Assembly (NCBI RefSeq): GCF_003063335.1
Contig: NZ_NERX01000001.1
Coordinates: 434,001 to 498,000 of the forward strand
Direction of reading: 5' to 3'
Origin: Limnohabitans sp. MMS-10A-192
Lineage (GTDB): Bacteria > Pseudomonadota > Gammaproteobacteria > Burkholderiales > Burkholderiaceae_C
Length of the DNA stretch: 64,000 nucleotides
The position numbers and the translations under genes are program-made. Every line of letters begins with the position of its first letter. The first letter of the stretch is position 1. The notes beneath the pieces were generated by a model. That model had not been told where the DNA came from, searched no databases, and saw only the letters and a list, made by a program, of their open reading frames with translations. Positions 47,589 through 58,425 of the stretch are shown piece by piece.

Positions 47589-48177
47589 TCAGGCGCCATT
47601 GAATTTTGATGTGCCCGGCCTGATGGCCGGTGTGGACGAGGCTGGTCGCGGCCCTTTGGCGGGGCCCGTCGTGGCTGCGGCCGTGATTCTGGATGACTTG
47701 CATCCGATCGCCGGTCTCAATGACTCGAAAAAGCTCAGCGCCAAGCGCAGAGAAAAATTGTTCGATGAAATCAAAGCCAAGGCCTTATGCTTTTCGATCG
47801 CCGAAGCCACAGTGCAGGAGATTGACGAGATCAACATCCTGCAAGCCACCATGCTGGCCATGAAGCGGGCGGTGGAAGGTCTGCGCCTCAAGCCCGTGAA
47901 AGTTCTGGTGGACGGCAACCGTTTGCCCGCCATTGACATCCGCGCAGAAGCGATTGTTCAAGGCGATGCCTTGGTGCCCGCTATCTCGGCGGCATCCATC
48001 TTGGCCAAAGTGCACCGTGATCGGCTTTGCGAGCAAATGCACGCACAGTACCCGCAATACGGCTTTGACCAACACAAGGGCTATGGCACGGCTGTCCATC
48101 TGGCGGCGTTGCAAGCCCATGGCCCCGCCGAATGCCACAGACTGACTTTTGCCCCGGTGGCCAGGAGTGTTCGATGA
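47560..48177 (+). CDS. rnhB: Ribonuclease HII
   Basis: Removes ribonucleotides embedded in DNA. 205 aa. Catalytic residues in [18 protein letters not shown] (Asp, Glu) and the later aspartates (LVDGNRLP). ATG 47560 overlaps lpxB by 29 bases and gives a family-length protein; a later TTG, GTG or ATG before VDEAGRG would be very close to the catalytic motif. It overlaps the next gene by 4 bases. Confidence 0.95.
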   Translation: MPSKKSWALDQAPLNFDVPGLMAGVDEAGRGPLAGPVVAAAVILDDLHPIAGLNDSKKLSAKRREKLFDEIKAKALCFSIAEATVQEIDEINILQATMLAMKRAVEGLRLKPVKVLVDGNRLPAIDIRAEAIVQGDALVPAISAASILAKVHRDRLCEQMHAQYPQYGFDQHKGYGTAVHLAALQAHGPAECHRLTFAPVARSVR

Positions 48178-48941
48178 ATCTGATCACCTCGCGTGACAAC
48201 CCTTTGGTCAAGTCCATACGCCGCTTGGCGCAAGACAGCTCGGCCTACCGCAAGGCCGGGCAATTCTGGCTCGAGGGTGATCATTTGTGCCGCGCAGCTG
48301 TGCAACGCGGTGTACGGCCTTTGCAGGTGGTGCTGACGGAGTCCTTTTGGCAAGAGCAAGGCGCCCAATGGGCACTGCAGGGCGACCAGTTGATCGTCAT
48401 GCCGGATGCTTTGTTCGCCACTTTGAGCGGCCTGGAGTCACCCGCCCGCATGGGCTTTGTGGTGGCCTGGTCGGACCAAGCGGCAGTCTTGCCTGATGCA
48501 TCCACGGTCATCCTGGACCGTTTGCAAGATGCAGGCAATGTCGGCGCCATTTTGCGTTGCGCATCTGCTTTTGGTTATCGGCAGGTTTTGGCGATCAAAG
48601 GCACCGCTGCACTGTGGTCGCCCAAAGTCCTTCGGGCGGGCATGGGTGCTCACTTTGGATTGCATTTGGTGGAGTCGGCGAGCGAGGCTGATGTGGCCGC
48701 CTTGGCGGTGCCTGTCCTGACCACCAGTTCCCATGCAGGTTCTTTTTTGCACGAGCTTTTGAAAAATGGGCAGTTGAAATCCCAGTGTGCCTGGCTCTTT
48801 GGCCATGAAGGGCAGGGCGTCAGCGAGGCTTTGATGCTGCATGCTCGGCAAATGGTTCGCATTGCACAACCGGGGGGCGAAGAGTCGCTGAACGTGGCGA
48901 CCGCGGCGGCCATTTGTTTGCATGCCAGTGCGACGGCTTAA
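48174..48941 (+). CDS. TrmH/SpoU-family RNA 2'-O-methyltransferase
   Basis: 255 aa SPOUT methyltransferase. The three SpoU motifs are present: [29 protein letters not shown] and the [15 protein letters not shown] knot. An N-terminal substrate-binding domain precedes them ([15 protein letters not shown]). Which rRNA or tRNA ribose is methylated is unknown. The ATG overlaps the rnhB stop as ATGA. Confidence 0.92.
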   Translation: MNLITSRDNPLVKSIRRLAQDSSAYRKAGQFWLEGDHLCRAAVQRGVRPLQVVLTESFWQEQGAQWALQGDQLIVMPDALFATLSGLESPARMGFVVAWSDQAAVLPDASTVILDRLQDAGNVGAILRCASAFGYRQVLAIKGTAALWSPKVLRAGMGAHFGLHLVESASEADVAALAVPVLTTSSHAGSFLHELLKNGQLKSQCAWLFGHEGQGVSEALMLHARQMVRIAQPGGEESLNVATAAAICLHASATA

Positions 48942-49014
48942 ATTTGATTATTTTTGTGTACGTGTAGCGGGTTTGTGGAAGGTGCATGTCAGGGTTTTCG
49001 AGATGCTCCTCGGC

Positions 49015-49147
49015 TATAATAGGAGGCTTTCCCGCATCAACCCGTACGCCACAGTCCATCCCAGGCCCAATCCTCGAACAAGCAGCCAAAAAGAGACCCG
49101 ATCTCTGATGCGCGCTGAGGCGTACCCGAACTATTCCGGAGAACCCA
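49015..49147 (+). promoter_or_regulatory. carAB promoter -10 and structured leader
   Basis: A perfect TATAAT at 49015-49020 with no clear -35, then a leader of about 120 bases before the GTG start. The leader holds a perfect 7-bp inverted repeat, GTACGCC (49044-49050) and GGCGTAC (49119-49125), enclosing 68 bases that include a small GAGA/TCTC hairpin. Pyrimidine or arginine control would be expected for carAB, but I recognise no known riboswitch. Confidence 0.5.
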
Positions 49148-50311
49148 GTGCTTTTGTCTCTTCAGGGAACCTTCCCGCCCGCCATCTTGGCGCTCGCAGA
49201 CGGCACGGTCTTTATCGGCAACTCGATTGGAGCCACCGGCTCCACAGTCGGCGAAGTGGTGTTCAACACCTCGCTCACCGGCTATCAGGAAATCCTCACT
49301 GACCCCAGCTACTGCCAGCAGATCGTCACTTTGACGTACCCGCACATCGGTAACTACGGCGTCAACGTGGAAGACATCGAAGCTGACAAAGTCCATGCTG
49401 CTGGCTTGATCATCAAAGACTTGCCTTTGGTTGCAAGCAACTTCCGCTCTAGCCAAACCTTGTCGGCCTATTTGGCTGATGCAGGCACCGTGGCCATTGC
49501 CAACATCGACACCCGTCAACTCACACGCATCTTGCGCACCAAAGGCGCGCAAAACGGCGCCATCGTGGGCTTGGCCAAAGGTCAAGAAGTCACACAAGCT
49601 GTGATCGACCAAGCGGTGGCAGCAGCCAAAGGCGCACCCAACATGGCTGGCCTCGATCTGGCGCAAAAGGTCACCGTGTCCAAGTCGTATGAGTGGACAC
49701 AAACCGAGTGGACCTTGGGCAAAGGCTACGACACTTTGACCGAGCCCAAATTCCATGTGGTCGCGTACGACTTTGGCGTCAAGAAAAACATCTTGCGCAT
49801 GTTGGCCGAGCGCGGTTGCAAGGTCACTGTCGTGCCCGCCAAAACGCCTGCGGCTGAAGTGCTCAAGCACAAGCCCGACGGCATCTTCTTGTCGAATGGC
49901 CCAGGCGACCCACAGCCTTGCGATTACGCGATTGCAGCTGCGGCCGAGTTGATCGAAACCGGCATTCCCACATTTGGCATTTGTTTGGGACACCAAATCA
50001 TGGCCTTGGCCAGTGGTGCGAAAACTTTCAAGATGAAGTTTGGCCACCATGGTGCGAACCACCCCGTGAAAGACCTCGACTCCGGCCGCGTGTCCATCAC
50101 CAGTCAAAACCACGGTTTTGCGGTGGACGAAAAATCATTGCCTGCCAATTTGCGTGCCACGCACGTGTCTTTGTTTGACGGCACCTTGCAGGGCTTGGCC
50201 CGCACCGACAAGCCCGCGTTCTGCTTCCAGGGTCACCCCGAAGCATCGCCTGGCCCCCACGACATTGCTTACCTCTTTGACCGCTTCATCCACCTGATGG
50301 AGGCGAAATAA
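49148..50311 (+). CDS. carA: Carbamoyl-phosphate synthase small subunit
   Basis: Glutaminase subunit that feeds ammonia to CarB for pyrimidine and arginine synthesis. 387 aa. Class I amidotransferase triad: Cys279 in [10 protein letters not shown] and the His/Glu of GHPEAS. N-terminal half has [12 protein letters not shown] and IDTRQLTR. Start codon is GTG, supported by GGAG 6 bases upstream. carB begins one base after its stop. Confidence 0.98.
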   Translation: MLLSLQGTFPPAILALADGTVFIGNSIGATGSTVGEVVFNTSLTGYQEILTDPSYCQQIVTLTYPHIGNYGVNVEDIEADKVHAAGLIIKDLPLVASNFRSSQTLSAYLADAGTVAIANIDTRQLTRILRTKGAQNGAIVGLAKGQEVTQAVIDQAVAAAKGAPNMAGLDLAQKVTVSKSYEWTQTEWTLGKGYDTLTEPKFHVVAYDFGVKKNILRMLAERGCKVTVVPAKTPAAEVLKHKPDGIFLSNGPGDPQPCDYAIAAAAELIETGIPTFGICLGHQIMALASGAKTFKMKFGHHGANHPVKDLDSGRVSITSQNHGFAVDEKSLPANLRATHVSLFDGTLQGLARTDKPAFCFQGHPEASPGPHDIAYLFDRFIHLMEAK

Positions 50312-50312
50312 C

Positions 50313-53300
50313 ATGCCAAAGCGCACCGACCTCAAAAGCATCCTCATCATTGGCGCAGGCCCGATCATCATTGGTCAGGCTTGCGAGTTCGACTACTCTG
50401 GCGTGCAGGCTTGCAAAGCTTTGCGTGAAGAGGGCTACAAAGTCATCTTGATCAACAGCAACCCAGCCACGATCATGACCGACCCGGCCACAGCCGATGT
50501 CACCTACATCGAGCCCATTACTTGGCAGACGGTTGAGAAGATCATTGCCAAAGAGCGCCCAGATGCCATCTTGCCCACCATGGGTGGCCAAACCGCACTG
50601 AACTGCGCTTTGGACTTGTGGCACAACGGCGTGCTCGAGAAGTACAAGGTTGAGCTGATCGGCGCGACGCCTGAAGCCATCGACAAAGCCGAAGACCGCC
50701 TGAAGTTCAAAGATGCCATGACCAAGATTGGTCTGGGTTCCGCGCGCTCGGGCATCGCCCACAGTATGGAAGAAGCTTGGGATGTGCAAAAGACCTTGGG
50801 TTTCCCAACAGTCATCCGCCCCAGCTTCACGCTGGGTGGTACGGGTGGCGGCATCGCCTACAACCCTGAAGAATTCGAAATCATTTGCAAGCGCGGCTTG
50901 GAAGCCTCGCCCACCACCGAGCTGTTGATTGAAGAGTCTTTGCTCGGCTGGAAAGAGTACGAGATGGAAGTGGTGCGCGACAAGGCGGACAACTGCATCA
51001 TCATTTGCTCGATTGAAAACCTGGACCCCATGGGCGTGCACACGGGTGACTCGATCACCGTGGCCCCTGCACAAACCTTGACCGACAAGGAATACCAAAT
51101 TTTGCGCAACGCCTCTTTGGCTGTGTTGCGTGAAATCGGGGTGGACACGGGTGGCTCGAACGTGCAGTTCTCGATCAACCCCAAAGACGGCCGTATGGTT
51201 GTCATTGAGATGAACCCACGCGTGTCGCGTTCATCGGCATTGGCTTCCAAAGCCACGGGTTTCCCGATTGCAAAAGTCGCGGCCAAGCTGGCTGTGGGAT
51301 ACACGCTCGACGAGTTGCGCAACGAAATCACAGGTGGTGCCACCCCCGCGTCGTTCGAGCCTTCGATCGACTACGTGGTCACGAAGATCCCACGTTTTGC
51401 GTTCGAAAAATTCCCGACGGCCGACAGCCGCCTGACCACCCAAATGAAATCGGTGGGCGAGGTGATGGCCATGGGCCGGACCTTCCAGGAGTCCTTCCAG
51501 AAAGCCCTGCGCGGCCTAGAAGTCGGCGTGGATGGCATGAACGAAAAAACCCAAGACCGCGAAGTGCTCGAAAAAGAACTGGGTGAGCCTGGTCCTGAGC
51601 GCATCTGGTACGTGGGCGATGCATTTGCCATGGGTTTGAGCGTGGACGAGGTGTTTGCCTTGACCAAGATCGACCCTTGGTTTTTGGTGCAGATCGAAGA
51701 GATCGTCAAGATCGAACTGGAATTGGAAACCACGACGCTCGAAGCCATCACGGTAGACGAGTTGCGTGCGCTCAAGAAGAAAGGCTTCTCGGATCGCCGC
51801 TTGGCCAAGTTGCTCAAGACCACCGAGCATGTGGTGCGTTCCCGTCGCCATGCCTTGAACATTCGTCCCGTCTACAAACGTGTGGACACCTGCGCGGCCG
51901 AGTTCTCCACCGACACCGCCTACATGTACTCGTGCTACGAAGGCAACGGCGACGGTGAGTGCGAAGCCGAACCCACGACCAACAAGAAAATCATGGTCTT
52001 GGGTGGTGGTCCGAACCGCATTGGTCAAGGCATTGAGTTCGACTACTGCTGTGTGCACGCCGCTTTGGCCATGCGCGAAGACGGTTACGAAACCATCATG
52101 GTCAACTGCAACCCCGAGACCGTGTCGACCGATTACGACACCTCGGACCGTTTGTACTTTGAACCCGTCACCTTGGAAGACGTGCTTGAAATCGTCGACA
52201 AGGAAAAGCCAACTGGCGTGATCGTGCAATACGGCGGTCAAACGCCTTTGAAATTGGCGCTGGATTTGGAAGCCGCTGGCGTGCCCATCATTGGCACCAG
52301 CCCCGACATGATCGACGCGGCCGAAGACCGCGAGCGTTTCCAGAAATTGCTGCAAGACCTCGGTCTGCGCCAGCCGCCTAACGCCACGGCCCGCACCGAG
52401 CCAGAAGCCTTGGAAAAAGCCGCCGCCTTGGGTTACCCCTTGGTGGTGCGCCCCAGCTACGTGCTGGGTGGTCGCGCCATGGAAATCGTGCATGAGCAAC
52501 GTGACCTCGAGCGCTACATGCGTGAAGCGGTCAAAGTCTCGCACGACTCGCCCGTGCTGCTGGACCGTTTCCTGAACGACGCGATCGAGTGCGATGTGGA
52601 CTGCCTGCGCGACCCCGAAGGCAAGACCTTTATCGGTGGCGTGATGGAGCACATCGAACAAGCGGGCGTGCACAGCGGTGACTCGGCTTGCTCTTTGCCG
52701 CCTTACTCTTTGTCGTCTGCCACGGTGGATGAGCTCAAGCGCCAATCAGCGGCCATGGCCGGTGCTTTGAACGTGGTCGGTTTGATGAACGTTCAGTTCG
52801 CGATTCAAAACATCGATGGCAAAGATGTCATCTATGTGCTGGAAGTGAATCCCCGCGCTTCCCGCACCGTGCCTTACGTGTCTAAAGCCACTGGTATCCA
52901 GTTGGCCAAAGTGGCTGCACGCTGCATGGCGGGCCAAACTCTGGCATCGCAAGGCATCACCAAAGAAGTCACGCCCCCTTATTTCAGCGTGAAAGAAGCG
53001 GTGTTCCCGTTCGTGAAGTTCCCAGGCGTGGACACCATTCTCGGCCCAGAGATGAAGTCGACCGGAGAAGTCATGGGCGTGGGCAAGACCTTTGGTGAAG
53101 CTTTTGTGAAGAGCCAAATGGGTGCAGGCACCAAGTTGCCGCGTCCTTCCAAAGCCGACGGCACGCCTTCGGGCAAGGTGTTCATTTCGGTCAAAAACAA
53201 CGACAAGCCTCGCGCCATTGAAGTGGCTCGCCAATTGGTGGCCCAAGGCTTTGAATTGATCGCGACCAAAGGCACGGCGGTGGCGATCAATGCCGCTGGC

Positions 53301-53573
53301 GTGGCCTGTGCCACAGTGAACAAGGTGACCGAAGGTCGCCCGCACATTGTGGACATGATCAAGAACAACGAAGTGGTGCTGGTCATCAACACGGTGGAAG
53401 AGCGCCGCAATGCGATCGCCGACTCACGCCATATCCGCACCTCGGCTTTGCTTAACCGCGTCACCACCTTCACAACCATCGCAGGCGCGGAAGCGGCTGT
53501 TGAAGGCATGAAGTACATGGACCAGCTGGACGTGATTTCTGTTCAGGAAATGCACGCTCAATTGACGGCTTGA
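50313..53573 (+). CDS. carB: Carbamoyl-phosphate synthase large subunit
   Basis: 1086 aa. Two homologous ATP-grasp halves (first from [20 protein letters not shown], second from [18 protein letters not shown]), the oligomerisation domain between them, and the C-terminal MGS-like allosteric domain (from about 950, [18 protein letters not shown]) that binds UMP/IMP/ornithine in the family. Slightly longer than the E. coli protein (1073). Co-transcribed with carA. Confidence 0.99.
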   Translation: MPKRTDLKSILIIGAGPIIIGQACEFDYSGVQACKALREEGYKVILINSNPATIMTDPATADVTYIEPITWQTVEKIIAKERPDAILPTMGGQTALNCALDLWHNGVLEKYKVELIGATPEAIDKAEDRLKFKDAMTKIGLGSARSGIAHSMEEAWDVQKTLGFPTVIRPSFTLGGTGGGIAYNPEEFEIICKRGLEASPTTELLIEESLLGWKEYEMEVVRDKADNCIIICSIENLDPMGVHTGDSITVAPAQTLTDKEYQILRNASLAVLREIGVDTGGSNVQFSINPKDGRMVVIEMNPRVSRSSALASKATGFPIAKVAAKLAVGYTLDELRNEITGGATPASFEPSIDYVVTKIPRFAFEKFPTADSRLTTQMKSVGEVMAMGRTFQESFQKALRGLEVGVDGMNEKTQDREVLEKELGEPGPERIWYVGDAFAMGLSVDEVFALTKIDPWFLVQIEEIVKIELELETTTLEAITVDELRALKKKGFSDRRLAKLLKTTEHVVRSRRHALNIRPVYKRVDTCAAEFSTDTAYMYSCYEGNGDGECEAEPTTNKKIMVLGGGPNRIGQGIEFDYCCVHAALAMREDGYETIMVNCNPETVSTDYDTSDRLYFEPVTLEDVLEIVDKEKPTGVIVQYGGQTPLKLALDLEAAGVPIIGTSPDMIDAAEDRERFQKLLQDLGLRQPPNATARTEPEALEKAAALGYPLVVRPSYVLGGRAMEIVHEQRDLERYMREAVKVSHDSPVLLDRFLNDAIECDVDCLRDPEGKTFIGGVMEHIEQAGVHSGDSACSLPPYSLSSATVDELKRQSAAMAGALNVVGLMNVQFAIQNIDGKDVIYVLEVNPRASRTVPYVSKATGIQLAKVAARCMAGQTLASQGITKEVTPPYFSVKEAVFPFVKFPGVDTILGPEMKSTGEVMGVGKTFGEAFVKSQMGAGTKLPRPSKADGTPSGKVFISVKNNDKPRAIEVARQLVAQGFELIATKGTAVAINAAGVACATVNKVTEGRPHIVDMIKNNEVVLVINTVEERRNAIADSRHIRTSALLNRVTTFTTIAGAEAAVEGMKYMDQLDVISVQEMHAQLTA

Positions 53574-53617
53574 TGCCCAAGCCCTGCAAAACATCGCAGG
53601 GCATAATGGCAAATACC

Positions 53618-53651
53618 ACCGCCGAGAGATAACTCTCGGCGGTTTGCTTTT
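53618..53651 (+). terminator. Terminator after carAB
   Basis: 11-bp perfect stem ACCGCCGAGAG / CTCTCGGCGGT, loop ATAA, with TTGCTTTT after it. A second hairpin (GCCCTGC / GCAGGGC, 53581-53602) precedes it. Confidence 0.85.
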
Positions 53652-53663
53652 GGAGAACCCCTT

Positions 53664-54140
53664 ATGTCGACCATCCCAATCACCAAACGCGGCGCCGAGA
53701 AGCTCAAAGAGGAGCTGCACCGCTTGAAAACCTCGGACCGTCCTGCTGTGATTCAGGCGATTGCTGAGGCACGTGCGCAAGGTGACTTGAGCGAAAACGC
53801 CGAATACGATGCTGCTAAAGACCGGCAAGGTTTCATTGAAGGTCGAATTCAAGAAATCGAAGGGAAGCTGTCGGCTGCACAGATCATTGATCCTGCGACA
53901 GTGGATGCTGGTGGCCGTGTGGTTTTTGGCACAACCGTAGAGCTGGAAGACGAAAGTACGGGCGATGCCGTGACCTACCAGATCGTCGGTGAGGACGAGG
54001 CCGATTTGAAACTTGGGCTGATCAACATCAGCAGCCCAATTGCCCGCGCCTTGATTGGCAAAGAAGAGGGTGATGTGGCAGAAGTGCAGGCCCCAGGTGG
54101 TGTGCGCCGTTACGAAATCGTTGGTGTTTCCTACATCTGA
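53664..54140 (+). CDS. greA: Transcription elongation factor GreA
   Basis: 158 aa. N-terminal coiled-coil finger with the acidic tip ([19 protein letters not shown]) that inserts in the RNA polymerase secondary channel and triggers cleavage of backtracked RNA, plus the FKBP-like C-terminal domain. GGAG ribosome site upstream. Confidence 0.98.
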   Translation: MSTIPITKRGAEKLKEELHRLKTSDRPAVIQAIAEARAQGDLSENAEYDAAKDRQGFIEGRIQEIEGKLSAAQIIDPATVDAGGRVVFGTTVELEDESTGDAVTYQIVGEDEADLKLGLINISSPIARALIGKEEGDVAEVQAPGGVRRYEIVGVSYI

Positions 54141-54146
54141 TTGCCA

Positions 54147-54184
54147 TGAAAAAAGCCTGATTCTCCGTAGGCAGAATCAGGCTT
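54147..54184 (-). terminator. Terminator between greA and yhbY
   Basis: 12-bp stem AAGCCTGATTCT / AGAATCAGGCTT. The T tract lies on the minus strand, so it mainly ends yhbY; the same stem may also stop greA transcripts. Confidence 0.8.
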
Positions 54185-54224
54185 GAGGGTTTCAGGCAAG
54201 CCTGGTGGCTTGTCTGCAGTTCAA

Positions 54225-54698
54225 TCAGTCCAGGCGGCCTTTTTTGACCGACTTTTGCTTGGGCTTGGCGCGTTTGATCTGTCCGCCAGCGGTCAGGCGC
54301 TGGTTGCCCAAAACGCGCAGGGTTTTGACTTCCGGACGTTGGCCTCCGCGCTTGCTGTATTTCAGGATTTTGAAGTCACGTGGACCCGCTTTACGATCTT
54401 CGTCAAATTCCTTGGCTTTTTCGGCTTGTGGTCGCCACAGGATCAGCAGTTTGCCGATGTGTTGGATGGGGGCCGCATTGAGTTGATCTGCCAACTGTAT
54501 GAACATGGCTTCGCGGGCAGCGCGATCGTCGCCCAGAACCCGGATCTTGATCAGGCCATGGGCATTGAGCGCCGCTTCGGTTTCCTTGATCACGGCGGCC
54601 GACAGGCCATCGCCGCCGATCATGACGACGGGATCAAGGTGGTGTGCATCTGCGCGGTAAACCTTACGCTCTGCTGGAGTGAGTTGAATTTGAGGCAT
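54225..54698 (-). CDS. yhbY: YhbY-family CRM-domain RNA-binding protein
   Basis: 157 aa. The CRM domain (about 1-97: [48 protein letters not shown]) binds RNA; E. coli YhbY associates with pre-50S particles. A basic Lys/Arg-rich tail of about 55 residues, absent from the 97-aa E. coli protein, follows. ATG 54698 was chosen; the longer frame overlaps rlmE. Divergent from rlmE with 31 bases between starts. Confidence 0.92.
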   Translation of the reverse strand: MPQIQLTPAERKVYRADAHHLDPVVMIGGDGLSAAVIKETEAALNAHGLIKIRVLGDDRAAREAMFIQLADQLNAAPIQHIGKLLILWRPQAEKAKEFDEDRKAGPRDFKILKYSKRGGQRPEVKTLRVLGNQRLTAGGQIKRAKPKQKSVKKGRLD

Positions 54699-54729
54699 AG
54701 CGCTATTATCCTCGCAAGGACGGACAGGA

Positions 54730-55398
54730 ATGAAAGTAAAAACACAAAGTAAAAAGGTCAATAAAGCTTGGTTAAATGACCATGTCAACGATCCGTATGT
54801 GAAGTTGGCCCATAAAGAGGGCTATCGGGCGCGTGCCGCTTACAAACTCAAAGAGATCGATGAGACCATGGGCTTGATCCGTCCGGGGCATCTGGTTGTG
54901 GATCTCGGTTCTGCCCCGGGGGCTTGGAGTCAGTACCTGCGACGTCGCATGTCGCCCGATGGCGCTGCAGTTGGCGAGCTCAATGGCACGATTGTGGCGC
55001 TGGATCTACTGCCGATGGACCCGATTGAAGGCGTGCAGTTCATTCAAGGAGATTTTCGAGAGGAAGAGGTTCTGGCGCAGCTGGAGACGGCCATGGCTGG
55101 TCGCCATGCCGATGTGGTTGTATCCGACATGGCCCCTAATTTGTCGGGTATCGATTCCACCGATGCAGCCCGCATCGCTCATTTGATTGAATTGGCTTTG
55201 GACTTTTCACAAAACCACCTCAAGCCTCAAGGGGCGCTGGTGGTCAAACTCTTCCATGGCAGTGGCTACAGCCAGTTGGTCAAGCTGTTCAAAGCCACTT
55301 TCAAAGTGGTCAAACCGATCAAGCCCAAATCATCTCGTGACAAGTCATCTGAGACTTTTTTAGTTGGTGTCGGCCTGATCTCACCTCGGGCAGAGTAA
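54730..55398 (+). CDS. rlmE: 23S rRNA (uridine-2552 2'-O) methyltransferase
   Basis: RrmJ/FtsJ family, 222 aa; methylates U2552 in the 50S A loop. SAM motif [13 protein letters not shown] and the K-D-K-E tetrad Lys39, Asp133, Lys173, Glu208 are in place. Followed by ftsH, the usual rlmE-ftsH pair. Confidence 0.97.
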   Translation: MKVKTQSKKVNKAWLNDHVNDPYVKLAHKEGYRARAAYKLKEIDETMGLIRPGHLVVDLGSAPGAWSQYLRRRMSPDGAAVGELNGTIVALDLLPMDPIEGVQFIQGDFREEEVLAQLETAMAGRHADVVVSDMAPNLSGIDSTDAARIAHLIELALDFSQNHLKPQGALVVKLFHGSGYSQLVKLFKATFKVVKPIKPKSSRDKSSETFLVGVGLISPRAE

Positions 55399-55496
55399 TT
55401 CCCGTGTTTTACAGGGTCAAAACACCGTCTGGCGCAAGGAAACGTCAGTGCACAGGCCTAAAATGACAACAGTACTTTTTTTAATTGGAGCCTCGC

Positions 55497-57413
55497 TTGA
55501 ATAACCCCTGGTTTTCCAAGATTGCCGTTTGGATGGTGATTGCCATGGTGCTGTTTACTGTGTTCAAACAGTTTGACGGCCGTGGCGTTGCGGGCGCGAA
55601 TGCCGTCGGGTATTCGGACTTTCTAGAAGAAGTGCGCGGTAACCGCATCAAGACCGCGACCATTCAAGAAGGTCCTGGCGGGACAGAAATCCTTGCGACC
55701 ACCAACGACGATCGACGCATCAAGACGACTGCCACCTACCTGGACCGTGGTCTTGTGGGTGACCTCATCAACAGCGGTGTCAAATTTGATGTCAAGCCTC
55801 GTGAAGAAGGCTCTTTGCTCATGAGCTTGCTCGTCAGCTGGGGTCCCATGTTGTTGCTGATCGGTGTCTGGGTGTATTTCATGCGCCAGATGCAAGGCGG
55901 CGGCAAAGGTGGTGCCTTCAGCTTTGGCAAGTCCAAGGCGCGCATGCTCGACGAAAACAACAACCAGGTCACGTTTGCGGATGTGGCTGGTTGCGACGAG
56001 GCCAAGGAGGAAGTCAAGGAGGTCGTGGACTTTCTGAAAGATCCCCAAAAGTTTCAAAAGCTCGGTGGTCGTATTCCCCGTGGTTTGTTGCTGGTTGGCC
56101 CGCCGGGTACAGGTAAAACCTTGCTGGCCAAGGGCATCGCCGGTGAAGCGAAGGTGCCTTTCTTCAGCATTTCGGGTTCCGATTTTGTGGAAATGTTCGT
56201 CGGTGTGGGTGCCGCCCGCGTCAGAGACATGTTCGAAAACGCCAAAAAGAATGCGCCTTGCATCATCTTCATTGATGAAATCGATGCGGTCGGTCGCCAG
56301 CGTGGTGCCGGTTTGGGCGGTGGCAACGATGAGCGTGAGCAAACCCTCAACCAGATGCTGGTCGAGATGGACGGTTTCGAGACCAACTTGGGTGTCATCG
56401 TGGTCGCTGCCACCAACCGCCCCGACATCCTGGATGCCGCTTTGCTGCGTCCAGGTCGTTTTGACCGTCAGGTGTACGTGACGCTGCCCGATATCCGCGG
56501 CCGTGAGCAGATTCTGAACGTGCACATGCGCAAGGTGCCGATTGGCCAGGACGTGAATGCCGGTGTGATCGCACGTGGCACCCCCGGGATGAGCGGCGCT
56601 GATTTGGCCAACCTGTGCAACGAAGCGGCCTTGATGGCAGCTCGACGTAACGCGCGTGTCGTCGAAATGCAGGATTTCGAAAAGGCCAAGGACAAAATCC
56701 TCATGGGCCCCGAGCGCAAGAGCATGGTGATGCCAGAGCATGAGCGGCGCAATACCGCCTACCACGAGGCGGGTCATGCCCTGATTGGCAATCTGCTGCC
56801 CAAGTGTGATCCGGTTCACAAGGTCACCATCATTCCTCGTGGGCGCGCCCTGGGTGTGACGATGAGTCTGCCTGAGCAAGACCGCTACAGCTATGACAAG
56901 GAGTTCATGCTGAACCAGATCAGCATGTTGTTCGGTGGCCGCATTGCCGAAGAAGTCTTCATGAACCAGATGACGACCGGCGCCAGCAATGACTTTGAGC
57001 GTGCCACATCAATTGCCCGTGACATGGTGATGCGCTACGGCATGACCGATGCGCTGGGCCCTATGGTCTATGCTGAAAACGAAGGGGAAGTGTTCCTGGG
57101 CCGTTCCGTGACCAAGACCACCAACATGAGCGAATCGACCATGCAAAAGGTGGATGCCGAAGTGCGCAGCATCATCGATGCGCAGTACAAACTGGCTCGC
57201 CGCTTGATTGAAGAGCACAGCGTGCAGATGCATGCCATGGCCAAGGCCTTGCTGGAGTGGGAAACCATCGACAAGGACCAGCTTGATGACATCATGGCCG
57301 GGCGCGAGCCGCTTCCGCCCAAGGACTGGACACCTCGCAACCCGCCTTCGGGTGGTGGTTCTGCGGGCGGTACACCAGCGGTTCAAGCAGAACCTGCCAC
57401 CACAGCTGTTTGA
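55497..57413 (+). CDS. ftsH: ATP-dependent zinc metalloprotease FtsH
   Basis: Membrane AAA+ protease that degrades LpxC, heat-shock sigma factor and misassembled membrane proteins. 638 aa: two N-terminal membrane spans (about 7-24, 105-125) around a periplasmic domain, Walker A GPPGTGKT (201-208), SRH region and the zinc motif HEAGH (423-427). The start is TTG 55497, giving [12 protein letters not shown] as in relatives, with GGAG 6 bases upstream; an earlier in-frame TTG at 55485 overlaps that ribosome site. Confidence 0.98.
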   Translation: MNNPWFSKIAVWMVIAMVLFTVFKQFDGRGVAGANAVGYSDFLEEVRGNRIKTATIQEGPGGTEILATTNDDRRIKTTATYLDRGLVGDLINSGVKFDVKPREEGSLLMSLLVSWGPMLLLIGVWVYFMRQMQGGGKGGAFSFGKSKARMLDENNNQVTFADVAGCDEAKEEVKEVVDFLKDPQKFQKLGGRIPRGLLLVGPPGTGKTLLAKGIAGEAKVPFFSISGSDFVEMFVGVGAARVRDMFENAKKNAPCIIFIDEIDAVGRQRGAGLGGGNDEREQTLNQMLVEMDGFETNLGVIVVAATNRPDILDAALLRPGRFDRQVYVTLPDIRGREQILNVHMRKVPIGQDVNAGVIARGTPGMSGADLANLCNEAALMAARRNARVVEMQDFEKAKDKILMGPERKSMVMPEHERRNTAYHEAGHALIGNLLPKCDPVHKVTIIPRGRALGVTMSLPEQDRYSYDKEFMLNQISMLFGGRIAEEVFMNQMTTGASNDFERATSIARDMVMRYGMTDALGPMVYAENEGEVFLGRSVTKTTNMSESTMQKVDAEVRSIIDAQYKLARRLIEEHSVQMHAMAKALLEWETIDKDQLDDIMAGREPLPPKDWTPRNPPSGGGSAGGTPAVQAEPATTAV

Positions 57414-57432
57414 TTCACAACAAGCTGCATGC

Positions 57433-57456
57433 AAACGGGGCCTTGTGCCCCGTTTT
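57433..57456 (+). terminator. Terminator between ftsH and folP
   Basis: 9-bp stem AAACGGGGC / GCCCCGTTT with loop CTTGT, extended by flanking GCATG/CATGC-like pairing, ending in a short T run. Confidence 0.75.
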
Positions 57457-57487
57457 GCATGGTGGGCAAGAAATCAAGGAGTTTTTC

Positions 57488-58339
57488 ATGGACATGCGTT
57501 GGCAAACCACACGTTTTGATCTCGATTTGTCCCGCCCACAGGTGATGGGCATTGTGAATGCGACGCCAGATTCTTTTTCTGATGGTGGCCGTTACAAGGA
57601 CACGCGGGCTGCACTGGAGCATGCCGAGCAATTGCTGAAAGACGGTGCCGCCATTCTGGACGTGGGCGGTGAGTCCACGCGGCCCGGTGCCGACGTGGTA
57701 CCTGCCGAGCAAGAGTTGGCTCGTTTGACGCCTGTTTTGAAAGAGCTGGTTCGTTGGCAGGTGCCGATTTCTGTAGACACCTACAAGCCCGAGGTGATGC
57801 AAGCCGTGCTGGATTTGGGCGTGGACATTGTCAACGACATCTGGGCTTTGCGCCAACCAGGCGCCGAGGCCGTTGTAGCAGCGCATCCGACCTGCGGGGT
57901 GTGCTTGATGCACATGCATCGCGACCCCCAAACCATGCAATTGCACACAATGGACGGCAATGTGATGGAGGTTGTCATAGCGTTCTTGGCGCAGCGATTG
58001 CAGAGCCTTCAGGCATTGGGCGTGGCTGCGCAGCGCGTGGTTCTGGATCCCGGCATTGGTTTTGGTAAAACGGTGGCGCAAAATTTCCGTTTGCTCGCGC
58101 GTCAGGCCGATCTGCAGCGTCTGGGGCGGCCGGTTTTGGCGGGGTGGTCGCGCAAGTCCTCCTTGGGGGCGGTGCTCGTGCAAGAGAGCCAGGCCCCGGA
58201 ACCTTCACAACGTCAAACAGCCAGCGTGGCTGCCGCTTTGCTGGCGGTAGAGCGGGGCGCTGCTGTGGTCCGTGTGCACGACGTGAAAGACACGGTGGAT
58301 GCACTCAAAGTCTGGCGTGCCATGCAAGAAAATGCTTGA
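57488..58339 (+). CDS. folP: Dihydropteroate synthase
   Basis: Couples p-aminobenzoate to dihydropterin pyrophosphate in folate synthesis; target of sulfonamides. 283 aa TIM barrel with GIVNATPDSFSDGGRY, DVGGESTRPGA, DPGIGFGKT and the C-terminal VRVHDV. AAGGAG precedes ATG 57488; ATG 57494 is a possible alternative. Confidence 0.97.
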   Translation: MDMRWQTTRFDLDLSRPQVMGIVNATPDSFSDGGRYKDTRAALEHAEQLLKDGAAILDVGGESTRPGADVVPAEQELARLTPVLKELVRWQVPISVDTYKPEVMQAVLDLGVDIVNDIWALRQPGAEAVVAAHPTCGVCLMHMHRDPQTMQLHTMDGNVMEVVIAFLAQRLQSLQALGVAAQRVVLDPGIGFGKTVAQNFRLLARQADLQRLGRPVLAGWSRKSSLGAVLVQESQAPEPSQRQTASVAAALLAVERGAAVVRVHDVKDTVDALKVWRAMQENA

Positions 58340-58425
58340 TGGTGTGCAGTGGCGAACATTGACGCTTTAAGTATGCTTGTCGGACATAAAATCGACGATT
58401 GATTACAAATTTCAGGACTGTTGAC

